Notes under the pieces: model-generated
The model's input: only the letters and a program-made list of their open reading frames with translations
What the model was told of the DNA's origin: nothing
Database searches by the model: none
Program-made: the position numbers and the translations under genes
Shown here: positions 10,170 to 21,568 of the stretch, piece by piece
Layout of the letters: every line of letters begins with the position of its first letter
Position numbering within the stretch: position 1 is the stretch's first letter
Assembly (NCBI RefSeq): GCF_024323335.1
Contig: NC_066583.1
Coordinates: 359,234,377-359,298,376, forward strand
DNA length: 64,000 bases
Reading direction: 5' to 3'
From: Lathyrus oleraceus
Lineage: Eukaryota; Streptophyta; Magnoliopsida; Fabales; Fabaceae

Positions 10170-10735
10170 ATGACTAGTCTTGTCGAAAAGAGCATGCATT
10201 TTACCTAAGCAAAAAGTTTATCGACTGTGAAACAATACACTCACTATTCGAGAAAACTTGATGTACTTTGGCATAGGCCGTTCGCCGACTGAGACAGTAT
10301 GCTGGTTCATACCACCTTGTGGATGTCCAAAATGGATCTGATCAAGTATGTGCTTGAGGAGATGGCGTTGAACGAACGGGTTGCGAAAGAGCAAATGGCG
10401 TCGACTGGATACGATAACCAGTACATCTCCCAGAAAGCAATCAAGAGGAGGGTATTGTATGTTTATCTCGCCCAACAACCCATCGATGATTCTCAACCAA
10501 GGAAGTCTGAAGTCCCTGATGAGGACATCTCGAGGTAATCAAATCGAAAGATTGAGAGTGACCGATCCCGGAGGAGGGGCCTGACCCTGAATCCGAACGG
10601 ATTCTGATGTCTGATGGGGAGAGTTTAAAGAGAATGAGCTAGTGCTTCCCCGATAACAGTTGAAAGCACCAACGATGGTGGATGAGTACGAAGTTGGTAT
10701 CCTGAGTGTCGTACTCCGGTAAGTGCATCTACTGG
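10170..10735 (+). pseudogene. pol: RT-RNase H remnant of element A
   Basis: Decayed frames encode HAFYLSKKFIDCET-like sequence (about 10193-10235), RRLRQY (about 10280), then MSKMDLIKYVLEEMALNERV and QKAIKRRV (10320-10455), ending DSQPRKSEVPDEDIS. These match the RT thumb to RNase H connection of Ogre pol in order. From about 10575 GPDPESERILMSDGES resembles the beginning of the RNase H domain, after which similarity stops. Stops and frameshifts make it non-functional. Confidence 0.65.
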
Positions 10736-11160
10736 GGCAACGCCTTTCTCACTCGGGTCTGGGATGAAAGTTGCACTATCATTTGAGACCCAGGTTTCGT
10801 CATGGAGTCCCGTTGGACGTAGACTTGAAAAGGATGAGTAGATAAGGACTCAGTATGACGCGTTAAGCCTGATTGAGGAAAAGAGGCTGGCAGTTATTTG
10901 TCGCGGGGCAGTTGTGCCCAGTGAATGAAGCGTGTTGTTAACCGAGAAGTTGGACCTCGTGGGTATCATGAGAGATATGGTGTTGAAAAGGATCCTTCCT
11001 CCTCAACGATCGTGGGGCAAGCGGACACACAGTTATGAATGTCCATTCGTGGTCAAGAAGGTTTTCTCTGACAGAGCCTTGTTGCTGACGACCACGAATG
11101 ATGAAGATTTTCCATCCCATGTGAATGTGGACGCAGTTAGAAGATACTTCGTGAAAGAGA
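10736..11160 (+). pseudogene. pol: integrase C-terminal remnant of element A
   Basis: The first part is decayed (TPFSL, then LSLIEEKRLAVICRGAV at about 10862-10915) and is interrupted by stops. From 10932 an open frame gives VLKRILPP, then PFVVKKVFS, LLLTTTNDEDF and VNVDAVRRYFV, which is the conserved C-terminal tail of Ogre integrase. The zinc-binding domain and the D,D,E catalytic core are absent. The normal stop after the terminal YFV/YFA motif is missing here and the frame stays open to 11333, through the structured region that follows. Confidence 0.7.
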
Positions 11161-11164
11161 CCCG

Positions 11165-11352
11165 CTGGACAAAAAGAATAACAGAGTCCAGGCAAAAAAG
11201 GGCATCCCGGCAAACCAAGAAAAAGGAGAAAAGGTTCGGGCAAAAGTTAGGGATAATGAAAAAACTGTACACCCGGCAAGTCGAAAACCCCACAAGGGCG
11301 ACTTGGGCAAAAAAGGGTATCCCGGTGGACTGAAACCCAAAAGGGCGGTCCA
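11165..11352 (+). other. post-pol tandem hairpins of element A
   Basis: Three inverted repeats follow the integrase tail: CTGGAC/GTCCAG (11165-11170 with 11186-11191), CAAGTCG/CGACTTG (11277-11283 with 11299-11305, inner CCC/GGG) and TGGACTG/CGGTCCA (11326-11332 with 11346-11352, inner CCC AAAA GGG). The last two correspond to hairpins in elements C and D with compensatory base changes. Confidence 0.7.
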
Positions 11353-12204
11353 GGCAAAAGAGGGATTGAAACGAACAACTGCATCCGGCATGATCGTGTG
11401 TGCTTGAGATATGACTCGGCTAGTCTCCGACAGAAATCGATTGGAAGCGTCTTGTTCAGAAGGCCGAAAGTGAGGAAAGTCTTGAGGACATATGAGGTGT
11501 AACCGAGTTGGAACCCGATGAGATCACGGTTCCGCATTGCCAATAGGATAGATTTGTTCTTTATACGCAATCACCTCTTTCCAGGGTTTGCCTCCTGTGG
11601 GTTGCTCAATTCTGAGCCATTTTTTTGTTTCAGTCAATAAAGTGTGTGTTCAGTCAAATAGTTTTGTTTTTGTTTTCATTACCGCTTTGATTACGAAAAC
11701 ATCCGTTCGTTTTGATAAAGAATACTTGCATTTTGAAACATAGAGGTCCCTTCCGATGCATGCTTATAAGATTGAAATCTGGAAATCTTATTCGGAAGTT
11801 GGAGTGACTTAGATGTTGAAGTGTTGGCACGCCTGGGGCACGCTTTTATCTAACAATCTCCTGTGCAGGTGCTGTGAGATATCTTCATTCACTGGCAGGT
11901 AGTGATATGAACCCTTTTGGCAAAAGAAATCCCCACAGAGTCCAACCAGGGGCAAGGGATAGACGAACAATGAAAGGACGGTGAAGGATTACGACGACGA
12001 TCCTGGAAAGTTAACCAAGAGGACTCTTCAAAGTCTAAGGACTGGAAAGTTTGTATGAATCCCAGGAATTTGATCTTCGTGGGATGAATCAGAAAAGTCC
12101 AGGCAAGTCTGGGAGTTCTCAAAAGTGGAAAGCTGACACTGTGGGTGGACGATGGATGACGTTGTTCGACGACTGGACAGGCGTTCCGTACCCAATAGGC
12201 TGTA
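11353..12204 (+). other. 3' UTR of element A, first part
   Basis: I see no coding similarity here. The short ORFs on either strand overlap one another and match no known domain. A TTCAGTCAATAAAGTGTGTG segment near 11632 contains an AATAAA-like signal. Confidence 0.5.
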
Positions 12205-12900
12205 TCCCCAGTGGGTGTGAGAGTGTTAGTTCCCTAACAAATTTGAGATCAGTGCCTCCTCAGCAAGCATGAAGGTTACCGTGTCCCCATCGGAGTTGTG
12301 GTTGTTTTCCAAGTCTGAAGCTGTCTTCCCAGCAGAGTTTGTGTTGATGGTTTTCCCTCAGCGAGGTCCCCAAGCGGATCGGGTTCGGAGAAAATCATCC
12401 CCAGTAGAGATAAGCGTTGGTTGCCTCCTCTAGCAGAGTAATCCCGGGCAGTTCGGGTTCGATGGAGGTCATCCCCAGCAAGGTTTGTCTTTCCCCAGCA
12501 GGGTGGAAATTGACTTAGTAATGAGATCCTCAGCGCGGTTCCTGGAGTTCCCCAGTGTTGTCTCTGGAGGGGACGTGTTTTTATGCATTCATCATGTAGA
12601 TAAGCATAGCATATTGCATCACTAGGGCGTAGCATTTCTATAATCATGGGGCATTGCGCTAAAAAAAAAAAACTCATGCATCTGCATTGCAAGCATATCC
12701 ATTAGCCCGAGGCCGTGGTGACCAAGATAGGATTGTTGGAAAGAGTTTAGCATCGCTTGGATCGATTTCAGAATGTGGTTCCCCAGCAGGGTTGAGAGAG
12801 GGTGTTTCCCCAACAAGTGACTCCTTAGTCGAGCGGGTATCCCCAGCATTGTTACTCCCCAATTGGTAGCATCTTGCCAACTTGGATCTTTTCCCCTAGC
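12205..12900 (+). repeat. cluster of TCCCCAGCAGAGT-like motifs in the 3' UTR of A
   Basis: Variants of the 13-mer TCCCCAGCAGAGT recur every 20-60 bases, for example at 12205, 12284, 12326, 12398, 12426, 12472, 12492 and about 12779. The motif equals the first 13 bases of the complement of the PBS found in elements B and C. Otherwise the sequence is non-coding. Similar motifs continue to about 14370 between the longer tandem repeats. Confidence 0.65.
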
Positions 12901-13204
12901 AGATGTGGGTGTGTCTGATCTCTCCATGTAGAGTTGACCCCTTAAGCAGAAAGTGTCTGTCATTCCCTTCTGCGCTCCCCACTGAGTTATATCCTCGTGG
13001 ATGACGGTTGTTTCCGTCCCCTCCCTCGGGATGGGTTTTCCCTATTGAGTTCTTTCCTCATTAGGATGAGTCTTGTTTCAGTATGCCTTTTGGGATCGAT
13101 CCTGAATTGGCCTCTTTGGGCTGTCTCCTGTCTTTCCCTGGGGCATAAATGAATAGTTGCTCACGAACCGGCACTCATTCATCTTATCCTCAGCGGGATT
13201 TGTG

Positions 13205-13545
13205 GGCCTCTACCTGCGAACCGGTAGTTGTAAGTCCTATCTTTGTGGTTTTCTACCTACAAGCCGGTAGTTGTAAAATCCCACTTTCATCCCCTAGCAG
13301 AGGTAACCTTTGTGGTTCATTCTGTCGGTGGGCCTCTACCTGCAAACCGGTAGTTGTAAGTCCTATCTTTGTGGTTTTCTACCTACAAGCCGGTAGTTGT
13401 AAAATCCCACTTTCATCCCCTAGCAGAGGTAACCTTTGTGGTTCATTCTGTCGGTTGGCCTCTACCTGCAAACCGGTAGTTGTAAGTCCTATCTTTGTGG
13501 TTTTCTACCCACAAGCTGGTAGTTGTAAAATCCCACGTTCTCCCC
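13205..13545 (+). repeat. 126-bp tandem repeat, about 2.7 copies (3' UTR of A)
   Basis: Units begin GGCCTCTACCTGC at 13205, 13331 and 13457. Each contains two short elements of the form ACCGGTAGTTGTAA separated by about 50 bases. An apparent 142-codon ORF across it merely reads the repeat (126 is divisible by 3), so it is not treated as a gene. Related CCGGT-containing units lie in element C at 36240-36620. Confidence 0.85.
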
Positions 13546-13837
13546 TTGGTGGAGTTAACCCTTTGTTCTCATCATGATTGATGACGGTTACTTTTCCGTG
13601 GTTTTCTGCCTACTAACCGGTAGATGTAATCCCCTCTTTGCAGTTATCAGTATCCGGTTTGCGGTATTGATATTCTTTTCCCCTCTGGATACTCGCCTTG
13701 ATCAAGCAGTATTGTCCCCAGTGGGTCTCTCCCTTTCTTTTGGGTACTTGCTCCGAGTTAGCAACTTTATCCTCTTTTGATTGGTCATCTTTGCATACCT
13801 GTTCCTGGTACACGATGCCCTTCTTTTCGGTCGTTTA

Positions 13838-14255
13838 TCCATCTAACAACCTACAACCCGGTTATGGATAATCTTCCCTGCGAGTGTATTATCTACGTTT
13901 CGACGGCTATAGATAATATGTCTCATGCACTCTCTGGTCAGTCTTTTGATTGTTTTCTCCAGCAGAGTAAGATTCGTATTCCTTGTGGAATCGAATTTCC
14001 ATCCTTTAACAAGTTTGCTTTCGCTCTCTTCAGGATGATGTCGGTCGTTTATCCATTTAACAACCTGCAACCCGGTTATGGATAATCTTCCATGCGAGTC
14101 TATTATCTACGTTTTGACGGCTATAGGTAATCTATCTCACGCGCTCTTGGGTCGAAGTCGTCCTCCCCAGTCGAGTAAGATTCGTATTCCCTATGGAATC
14201 GAATGTCCATCCTCTAACAAGACTGCTTTTCTAGCCCTCTTCAGGATGTTGAGTG
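13838..14255 (+). repeat. 214-bp tandem duplication (3' UTR of A)
   Basis: Two copies start near 13838 and 14052. Each contains CCCGGTTATGGATAATCTTC, a palindrome-like TTATCTACGTTTYGACGGC segment and an AGATTCGTATTCC segment. Element C carries the same unit twice with the same 214-bp spacing (35591-36020, minus strand), so the duplication predates the split of A and C or arose in both. Confidence 0.8.
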
Positions 14256-14439
14256 TTTTGGAACACAAACCAATTCACGCTTTGGTCGGTCACCTGTTTC
14301 ATACCTACAACCCGGTATCCTTGGTGTTCCTTCCTGTTTGCTCGCTGTCGTGACCTTGTTCCCCAGTGAGACCCCCGCAAGTGTTCAGTCTTGCCCAGAC
14401 ATGTAGATGTCAGTATCCTGTCAGCACCCGCGTGTGTTG

Positions 14440-15960
14440 TTTCTTTGGTGTCGGTAAACACCATCTTTCGGTGCTTTCCCAGTCATGCGTAGTGTCTGGT
14501 ATTCTTTGGTGTCTGTAAACATCATCTTTCGATGTTCGTAACGTCGTCCTGCCTTCCCTAGGGAAGAGCATTCCTCCTCTCCGTTGGTGTCGATAAACGT
14601 CGGGTTTTTCCCAATTATCCGCTGATAATTTGGTTGTGTTCGCTCTCCCTAGAAGAGTCCTCCTCTCCGTTGGTGTCGATAAACGTCGAGTTTTTCCTAT
14701 GTGTCCGTTGGCGTATAGTTGATATCTTTCCCCACAGGATCTTCTCCAGTTTCCTCCTCTCCGTTGGTGTCGATAAACGTCGAGTTTTTCCTAGTCGTCC
14801 GATGATGTCTAGTTGCTTATTCCCTACAGATCATTTGGTAATACCATATGATTCCCCTCAGAGTTTTCTCCTCTCCGTTGGTGTCGATAAACGTCGAGTT
14901 TTTCCTATTCGTCCTATGACGTCTAGTTGTACCTTTCCCCAAGTGGAATTACCTCCCCGTTGGTTTCGATAAACGTTGTGTTTTTCTCATTCGTCCGATG
15001 ACGTCTGATTGTATACCCCATTCCCAGTTCATTCATTAATGTCTGGTTGATTTCCCAGCCAGAATTCCCAGTAGACGTCCTATTCGGTTTCCGGTTGTGG
15101 TGCCTTTCCCTTGTGAAGTGGCTTTCTCCTTCTCCCTTTCGTCCTATGACGTCTTGGCTGAGTTTTCTCCTTCTCCGTTGGTGTCGATAAACGTTGAGTC
15201 TCCCCTTCATCCTATGATGTCTGGTCGAGTTTTCTCCTTCTCCCTTTCGTCCTATGACGTCTTGGCTGAGTTTTCTCCTTCTCCGTTGGTGTCGATAAAC
15301 GTTGAGTCTCCCTTTCATCCTATGACGTCTGGCTGAGTTTTCTCCTTCTTCCTTTCGTCCTATGACGTCTGGTTGAGTCTCCCTTTCGTCCTATGACGTC
15401 TTGGTTGAGTTTTCTCCTTCTCCGTTGGTGTCGATAAACGTCGAGCTTCTCCCTTTCGTCCTATGACGTCTGGTCGAGTCTTCCCATTCATCCGATGATG
15501 TCTGGTTACCTCTCCGTTGGTCTTGGTAAACGTTGAGTTTTTCCCCATTTCGTCCGCTGACGTATGGTTGTATCACTATCCTTCCAATCATTCATTAATG
15601 ATTGGTTACCTCTCCGTTGGTCTTGGTAAACGTTGAGTTTTTCCCCATTTCGTCCGCTGACGTATGGTTGTATCACTATCCTTCCAATCATTCATTAATG
15701 ATTGGTTACCTCTCCGTTGGTCTTGGTAAACGCTGAGTTTTTCCCATTCCGTCCGCTGACGTATGGTTGTATATCTCTTTCCATTCATCCGATGATGTCT
15801 GGTTACCTCTCCGTTGGTTTTGGTAAACGTTGAGTTTTTCCCATTCCGTCCGCTGACGTATGGTTGTATATCTCTTTCCATTCATCCGATGATGATGGGT
15901 TACCTCTCTGTTGGTCTCGGTAAACGTTGAGTTTTTCCTGGTTGTCCGTTGGCGTCTAGT
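14440..15960 (+). repeat. hypervariable tandem array in the 3' UTR of A
   Basis: Irregular units share CTCCGTTGGTNTYGRTAAACGT followed by TTTTTCC and a second motif such as CGTCCTATGACGTCTGG. The part 15490-15980 is built of near-perfect 100-bp units. Hairpin pairing recurs: CGTT/AACG in the first motif, and CGTC/GACG or CATC/GATG in the second (for example 15140-15151 and 15208-15219). Tandem repeats in the 3' UTR are a known feature of Ogre elements and a known source of satellite DNA. Confidence 0.8.
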
Positions 15961-16140
15961 TGAGATGATTTCTGTTCCCATTCATCGTGTGTCGATGCTT
16001 GGATGTGGTTGTACCCTGAAAATAGAAAAAGAAAAAATTCCCAGCAGTGTGCAAATTTCTACGGTTCTTGGTATTCAATCCCTGTTTACCCTGAAAGTCT
16101 GACAGCCATGGCTCTCATCCATTCGGGTTCCCAGTTGATT

Positions 16141-16153
16141 GAATAGGGGCAGC
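16141..16153 (+). other. polypurine-like tract of element A
   Basis: GAATAGGGGCAGC directly precedes the TGTAG of the 3' LTR. The identical sequence stands before the 3' LTR of element C (33668-33680 on the minus strand). By position it primes plus-strand DNA synthesis. Confidence 0.7.
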
Positions 16154-19100
16154 TGTAGCACCTCAAATTTGCACCCTACCATTGTGTACATTCATTGCAT
16201 ACTAGGTCATAGCATTAACAATGTCCACTGCATAACATTGCATTGTCCATGTGCCCAAGTGCAAGCTCAGTTGATGAATCAGGTCAACTGATCAGGAGAA
16301 CCAGTCAATCAGGCAAGCAAGTGCCATTTTCATTGAGACAAAGCCCTAGGGTTGATTTTTCAAGCTCATATGGTCCAAGGATCATTTTGAAGTGGTTTGG
16401 CCAAAGATTGGATGTTCAGAAGTCACCAGTCATTGTTCAGTCAACCAGAAACCCTAGAAAGTCAACTGTGGTCAACTGTGGTCAACTGTGCATTTAATCA
16501 GTGATTTGATGATTGGAATTGGTTAGAAAGGTCTCATTCATGTCTATATAAACTTCATTTGACATTTCAAAGGTCAAGGTTGAAGGAATTGAGGTCAGAC
16601 AGACAGTTTCCCAAAATGGCAAGTGGACCTGTGATTTCAGCTGCCCAAAATGGAAACTTATTCTCCTCAAGATAACTTCATCATACAAGCTTCAAATGGA
16701 ATTTTGTCCAACATGAAAGTTGAAGATCTTGTTCTCACCTTTCCAAAAAGTCCAAGAACTCAAAAATCCAATTTATGGTTGACAAGATATGGCTCAGTGA
16801 ATTTCAGAAAAGACCCGTAATCAGGAGGCCATAACTACCACATACTTTGTCCAAATTGCAAGTTCTTTATATGCACAAACTCCATTTGACATGTACTTCG
16901 AGGGTGCATCATTGGATGTTTCCAAAAATGGCCAAGGCAAAAAGTCACTTTTTCAACTGGACTGTTAAATTGGATCAGGGGCAAAATTGTCCAAATGTCA
17001 AAATATTTGGAATTTTGAGATGGGACTTTTTGTAACACCTCAGGAATGGCATTTAGAATGTGTTTGAACCATCATTTCATGGCTAGGCCTCATAATTTGA
17101 GTTTTGGCTTGAAGAATGAAAGTGCATAATTAGGCATTTTTCTACCACATAGTGAAATTGCAAGATACATGGCCTATTGAAATGAAACTTGTTTCTACAC
17201 ATTACATATGGTATTTTGGACTTGTTGGAACCAAAATTGAGCTGCTACATGAACTGATTTGGAGAGAGGGCATTTTGGCCAAATTGAAGGAAAATGCACA
17301 ATTAGCTTAACATTGCCAATTTGGTTAATTACCTTGATTAATCATGATTAAAGCTAACATATATAAGCTTAATCTCTTCCTAAACATAACAGAATTCACT
17401 TTCACCAAAATTTGGATCAAATCATCACAATCCTCTCTAGAATCTTCAAGAACTCACAAGAACCAAAATCCAAAAACCTCCACAAAACCTTGATCAATTT
17501 GCATTCTTCTTTTTGCATTGATTTTGCATCATCAAAAACTTCATCTGTTTGCAGCTGGTAGCATCCATAGCCGTGCCAAACTCCACTGTCCAAAGGAGCT
17601 TCATCTATGGTGTTTGAAGATTGCGAGTGATAGAGGTAGATTCGAGCCAAACCGCGAGCTGCATCCACTTCACGAAGCATCATTCTGCTACTGTTTCATC
17701 CGAACGCGCGCAAAGGACACGCGAGCTACCACTGCCATAGCAGGTAGGTCCAAATTCGACCTCAAGCTTTTGATCCATGATTGTGTGCGTGGTGTAGGTC
17801 GTGTCATGTAGATCATGAGGATACTCTTAGAATTGCGAATGGTTGACTATAGCGTGAGAAATCGTAACTCGAAGTTTGAATCTAAAACCCTAACTCATTT
17901 GATTCTTGAGATTTAGTAATTGTTAGGTTAATTGGAGTTGAGATTTGTGATCTACATGTTGTAACGGTTCCAACGACTATAAGATCGCTCGTTTTGGTTA
18001 GGATTTGTGGATTTGGTGTTCTTGGATGTTCTTCAAAATTCTGGGAAATTTCTTGTTTGGAACGAAGGAGATAGACGCGTTTGATCCAGATTCCAGTTTG
18101 AAAATTCAAATTGGGCGTTTACCGCCCCCGCCTCTTTAATTACATTTCTGCCATTATTCAATATTTCCATTAATTAATTAATTAATTCTAAAAAATTGTA
18201 AAAAAATACTTTAGCACCTTAAAAAATTCGTAGAAAAATATAGAAAAATCAGAAAAATGTGAAAATTGTGTTGTTGACTTTGTCATTGAGTGTAGATGAT
18301 TTTTGACCTATTGGTCAAAGTTGTGCATGGAATATTTTTCATTTGACCTAGGGTTTCTTCCACATGTGTATATTTTGATACCTTAGACTAATTTGATCAT
18401 GAAATTCTCATATTGTATGATAAATGGCTGAAAATTTTTGTGATGATCCTTGACTGATTGATGCTTATTTCCATGTAAATTTCTTGATTTTTTGATACCT
18501 GGCCTTTGAGTTACAATTTTTTGAACTTAGGTGTGACAATTTGTGTCACACCTTATGATGCCAACTTGTGGAAATTTTTTGCATGACCTATCCTTGTTAG
18601 AATTGATTGAAATTTGGTATGGATGTTCATTAACATGTTAGGTTCCTTTGTGAATTTTTGTGGAATTGTTCATTGTGTTTTCTAATTGATCATGATTTTT
18701 CATTTCTGGTGGTTGAATTTGCAAATCCATGTGACATGGGTTGGTAGATTCATTGTGAAATGCTCATATGGTACTGTATGGTCATGAAATTTGATATGCT
18801 TGTAGAAGACACATGTTAGGACCTCCCTGTTTTGGTCTCATCCATTTTTATTTTTATTTTCATTGAGTTATGAATTTTTGAAGTGGAAGCATGTGTTGAT
18901 ATTGTGATTTGGAGCCTATAATTGTGCCTGTTTTTGTTGATTTTCATTGACATGGTTTCATTTGCCCAATTAAGCTGAAATTTGGTGTGCCATACCTGGA
19001 TTAGGTCCTGTTTAGGTGTAATTTATTTGAGAATTTCTAAAGTTGTTTTAATGTGAATTTGAATGCAATAATTCTGTTCGTAGGCTTAGTGCTTCCTTTG

Positions 19101-21568
19101 AACTAGTTTGCCTTATTTTGTGCATAGAATGAGCATGATGAATGATATGACCATGAAATTTGGTAGAATAGTTCCTGACATGTGTAGCTTTCATTTGGCT
19201 TTGGTCCTACTAATTTCCCATGTAATGTCACTGTTTACCATTTGATTGAAGTTAGTGTACATTTTGTAGCTTCATTTGGTTGTGTTTTTGCATGCTTTGA
19301 CATGTTTAATTAATTCCCATAGTTCCATCAGTCCAAATTGCTTGAAAATTGACATGTAGCTTGTTGAATGTCCTCTGTTTAGGATATAATTTTTGTGGAA
19401 TTTTCCATGCTGTTTTGATATTTTTTGTGATGTGATCTTGCTGATTGCTCATATGTGGTTTAACATTGCTCCCTTTGCCTTACAGGTTGCATAAAATGAG
19501 ATAGGTGTATAGTTTGGATATGGGACCAATTGGGACCCCTTTGTTATTGAAATAGCTTGACTTTGATCATGAATTGGTTGCTGTTTTAACATTTTTCCAT
19601 CTTTTTGACCCTAGGCTAGTCCTAGTGGTCATGTTACTTACATTTGAAGTTGATTGTGCCTTTTCAGGTTAAGAAGTTAAGGATTAAGGCATTTGTTTCA
19701 CATTTGGGATTGTGTTGCTTGACCTATAAACTAATGTGTTTGTTTTGTAGGATGTTTGAGCCTTGAGCTTTGTGCTATGCACACCATTGTTTGATTGTGA
19801 TTGTACACTGTTGATCATTATGTTGTTGTCTGATTATGAATGGGATGCTGATTCTGTTTGACTGTTTCCAGGTACCCTTAGTTGCTCAGTTCTCTTAAGA
19901 ACTTGAATTGCTTTGCTTATAAGCGATTAGCATTGAGGTATTGCACCTTCTTCTTCATGTAGTCTGGAGACCCGGCTGTTACCGGGCCGGGCAAACTGTC
20001 TGAAGTCCTCCTTAAGAGGCAATGCTTGTGTATGTTTATATTTGTCCCAAGCAGGAAAAGTCCTCATTTGAGGCAATTGGTGGAAGGTAGGGATAAGCAA
20101 TCTATCCCCCACTATTCTGTGAGTCTTCTCCTTGCTCCCATTACATGGTTGTAGCATTGAGATCCAAGCCCAAGATCTTGTACATTGTACAGTCGAGTCT
20201 ATGTCCTGAGCGTAGAAGGGTCCCCCCATTCTGGACCCACGCTCCCTTGTCTGATGCTCTCTCTGACTTGAGATAGAAGCAATGAGGCACACCCCTCATC
20301 ATCTTTCATCTAGCTTCACCTTAGCCCCTCAATGGCAAGGTTAAGAGCTAACCTGACCCCGATATAGAGGCTTGTTTGTTGAGGTTGATATGACCCCTCG
20401 ACTAAAGCCTAACCTTGATGTTTGAGCCCCTTGTTGGTGTGTTTATTTCATGCTGTATATGTTTGTGTGATGTGATTGTATCCCCTAGGTTTGCTAGACT
20501 CCGCGTAGTCTCGTTTGCATGACAATTAAGGTAGCACGGTTCCTTCGTATAGGACTTCCTTTCTTGCTTGAGCTTTCCTAAAACACAAACAAACACTATC
20601 CCCTCTTAAGGATACGTCAACTCCTTCTACTACAGGTGAGTAAGTCTCCAAAGGTCGAGCATCCGGTAGATTGCATAGTGACGTTGTCCACTTAAAAAAC
20701 ACGAACCAACAGGAATAGTTTAGCCGAACTACGACAACTCTGATTCTCATGTCCAGATGAGATACGTAGGCACGAGATGCGATGTCTTGTCGAGTTTGAC
20801 TAACGACTAATACTAATTCTGTTCTCTCGCCCTCGTTGCGATTGAGACCTCCCCTTTCTCTTGCCCTGGTTGCAATCGAGACCCTTCTTCTTGTTGTGTG
20901 CTTGGAAGCTGATGTAAGTCCATCGAGTGGCATTCGGGTTCCAGTGTGCGTGTGTTTGGTTCGGATGCCGACGTAAGTCCAGTGATTGGCAGTCGGGCTC
21001 CATGTTTGCCTTCTTGAGTGCGTTTTGGTTCGGATGCTGATGTAAGCCCAGTGATTGGCATTCAGGCTCCACGTTTGCCTTTGCCTGCGTTTGTTTGTGT
21101 GCGTGTTAGCCGAGCTACGAATGCTCTGATTCTCCTTCGTCCAAAGGAGATACGTATGCATAGGATGCAATATCCTAGCGAGCATGTGTCGTTTCCCCAG
21201 TCCGAACTACTTTGACTCTGATGTCTATGTCTGATAGACTAAGTAGGCCCAGGATGCGATATCCTGCCGAGTCAGTCTTGTTTGTTTTCTTGTGTCTCTT
21301 TCAGCCTGTGTAGATGTTTATTTGAGCAGTGTTTTAGCAACCATCTCCCTTCCTATAGTGCGTGGATCCCGTCGAGTACGACGGATGCGTAGGGGTGCTA
21401 ATACCTTCCCTTCGCATAACCGACTCCCGATCCCATTCTCTTTGGTCGCGAGACCACGTCTTTTCCAGGTTTACTCTGAGCGTTTCCTTTCCCTCTTTTG
21501 GGATAAATAACGCACGGTGGCGGCTCTGTTGTTCTTGTTTTCCCGCCGGTTTTTCGCGTAATGCGACA
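16154..21568 (+). repeat. 3' LTR of element A
   Basis: A 5,415-bp copy of 1264-6667. Differences seen include one extra copy of the 10-bp unit GTCAACTGTG (three here near 16460-16490, two in the 5' LTR), a changed T-rich tract near 18845, and about 16 scattered substitutions. The right end ATGCGACA is followed at once by the CTCAC duplication. Confidence 0.95.

Larger units (their letters stand above)
1264..21568 (+). mobile_element. element A: complete non-autonomous Ogre-like Ty3/gypsy retrotransposon
   Basis: The element is 20,305 bp, flanked by CTCAC duplications, with LTRs at 1264-6667 and 16154-21568 that begin TGTAG and end GACA. In order it contains the LTR, a tRNA-Arg type PBS (6670-6687), a leader with a probable splice acceptor, a reduced gag ORF, scattered pol remnants (pre-RT linker, RT, RNase H, integrase C-terminus), post-pol hairpins, a 4.8-kb repeat-rich 3' UTR and a polypurine-like end. 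Protease and the catalytic integrase core are not recognisable, so movement must have needed proteins supplied in trans. By eye the LTRs differ at about 16 bases plus a few indels, which makes this the youngest insertion in the window. It sits inside element B in opposite orientation. Confidence 0.93.

Noticed and set aside
13149..13577. 142-codon ORF with internal repeats
   Set aside because: It is the 126-bp tandem repeat read in frame (126 is divisible by 3), with no homology and no start context.
15391..15981. Overlapping minus-strand ORFs in the A array
   Set aside because: They recur with a 100-bp offset because they read the tandem units antisense; no domain.
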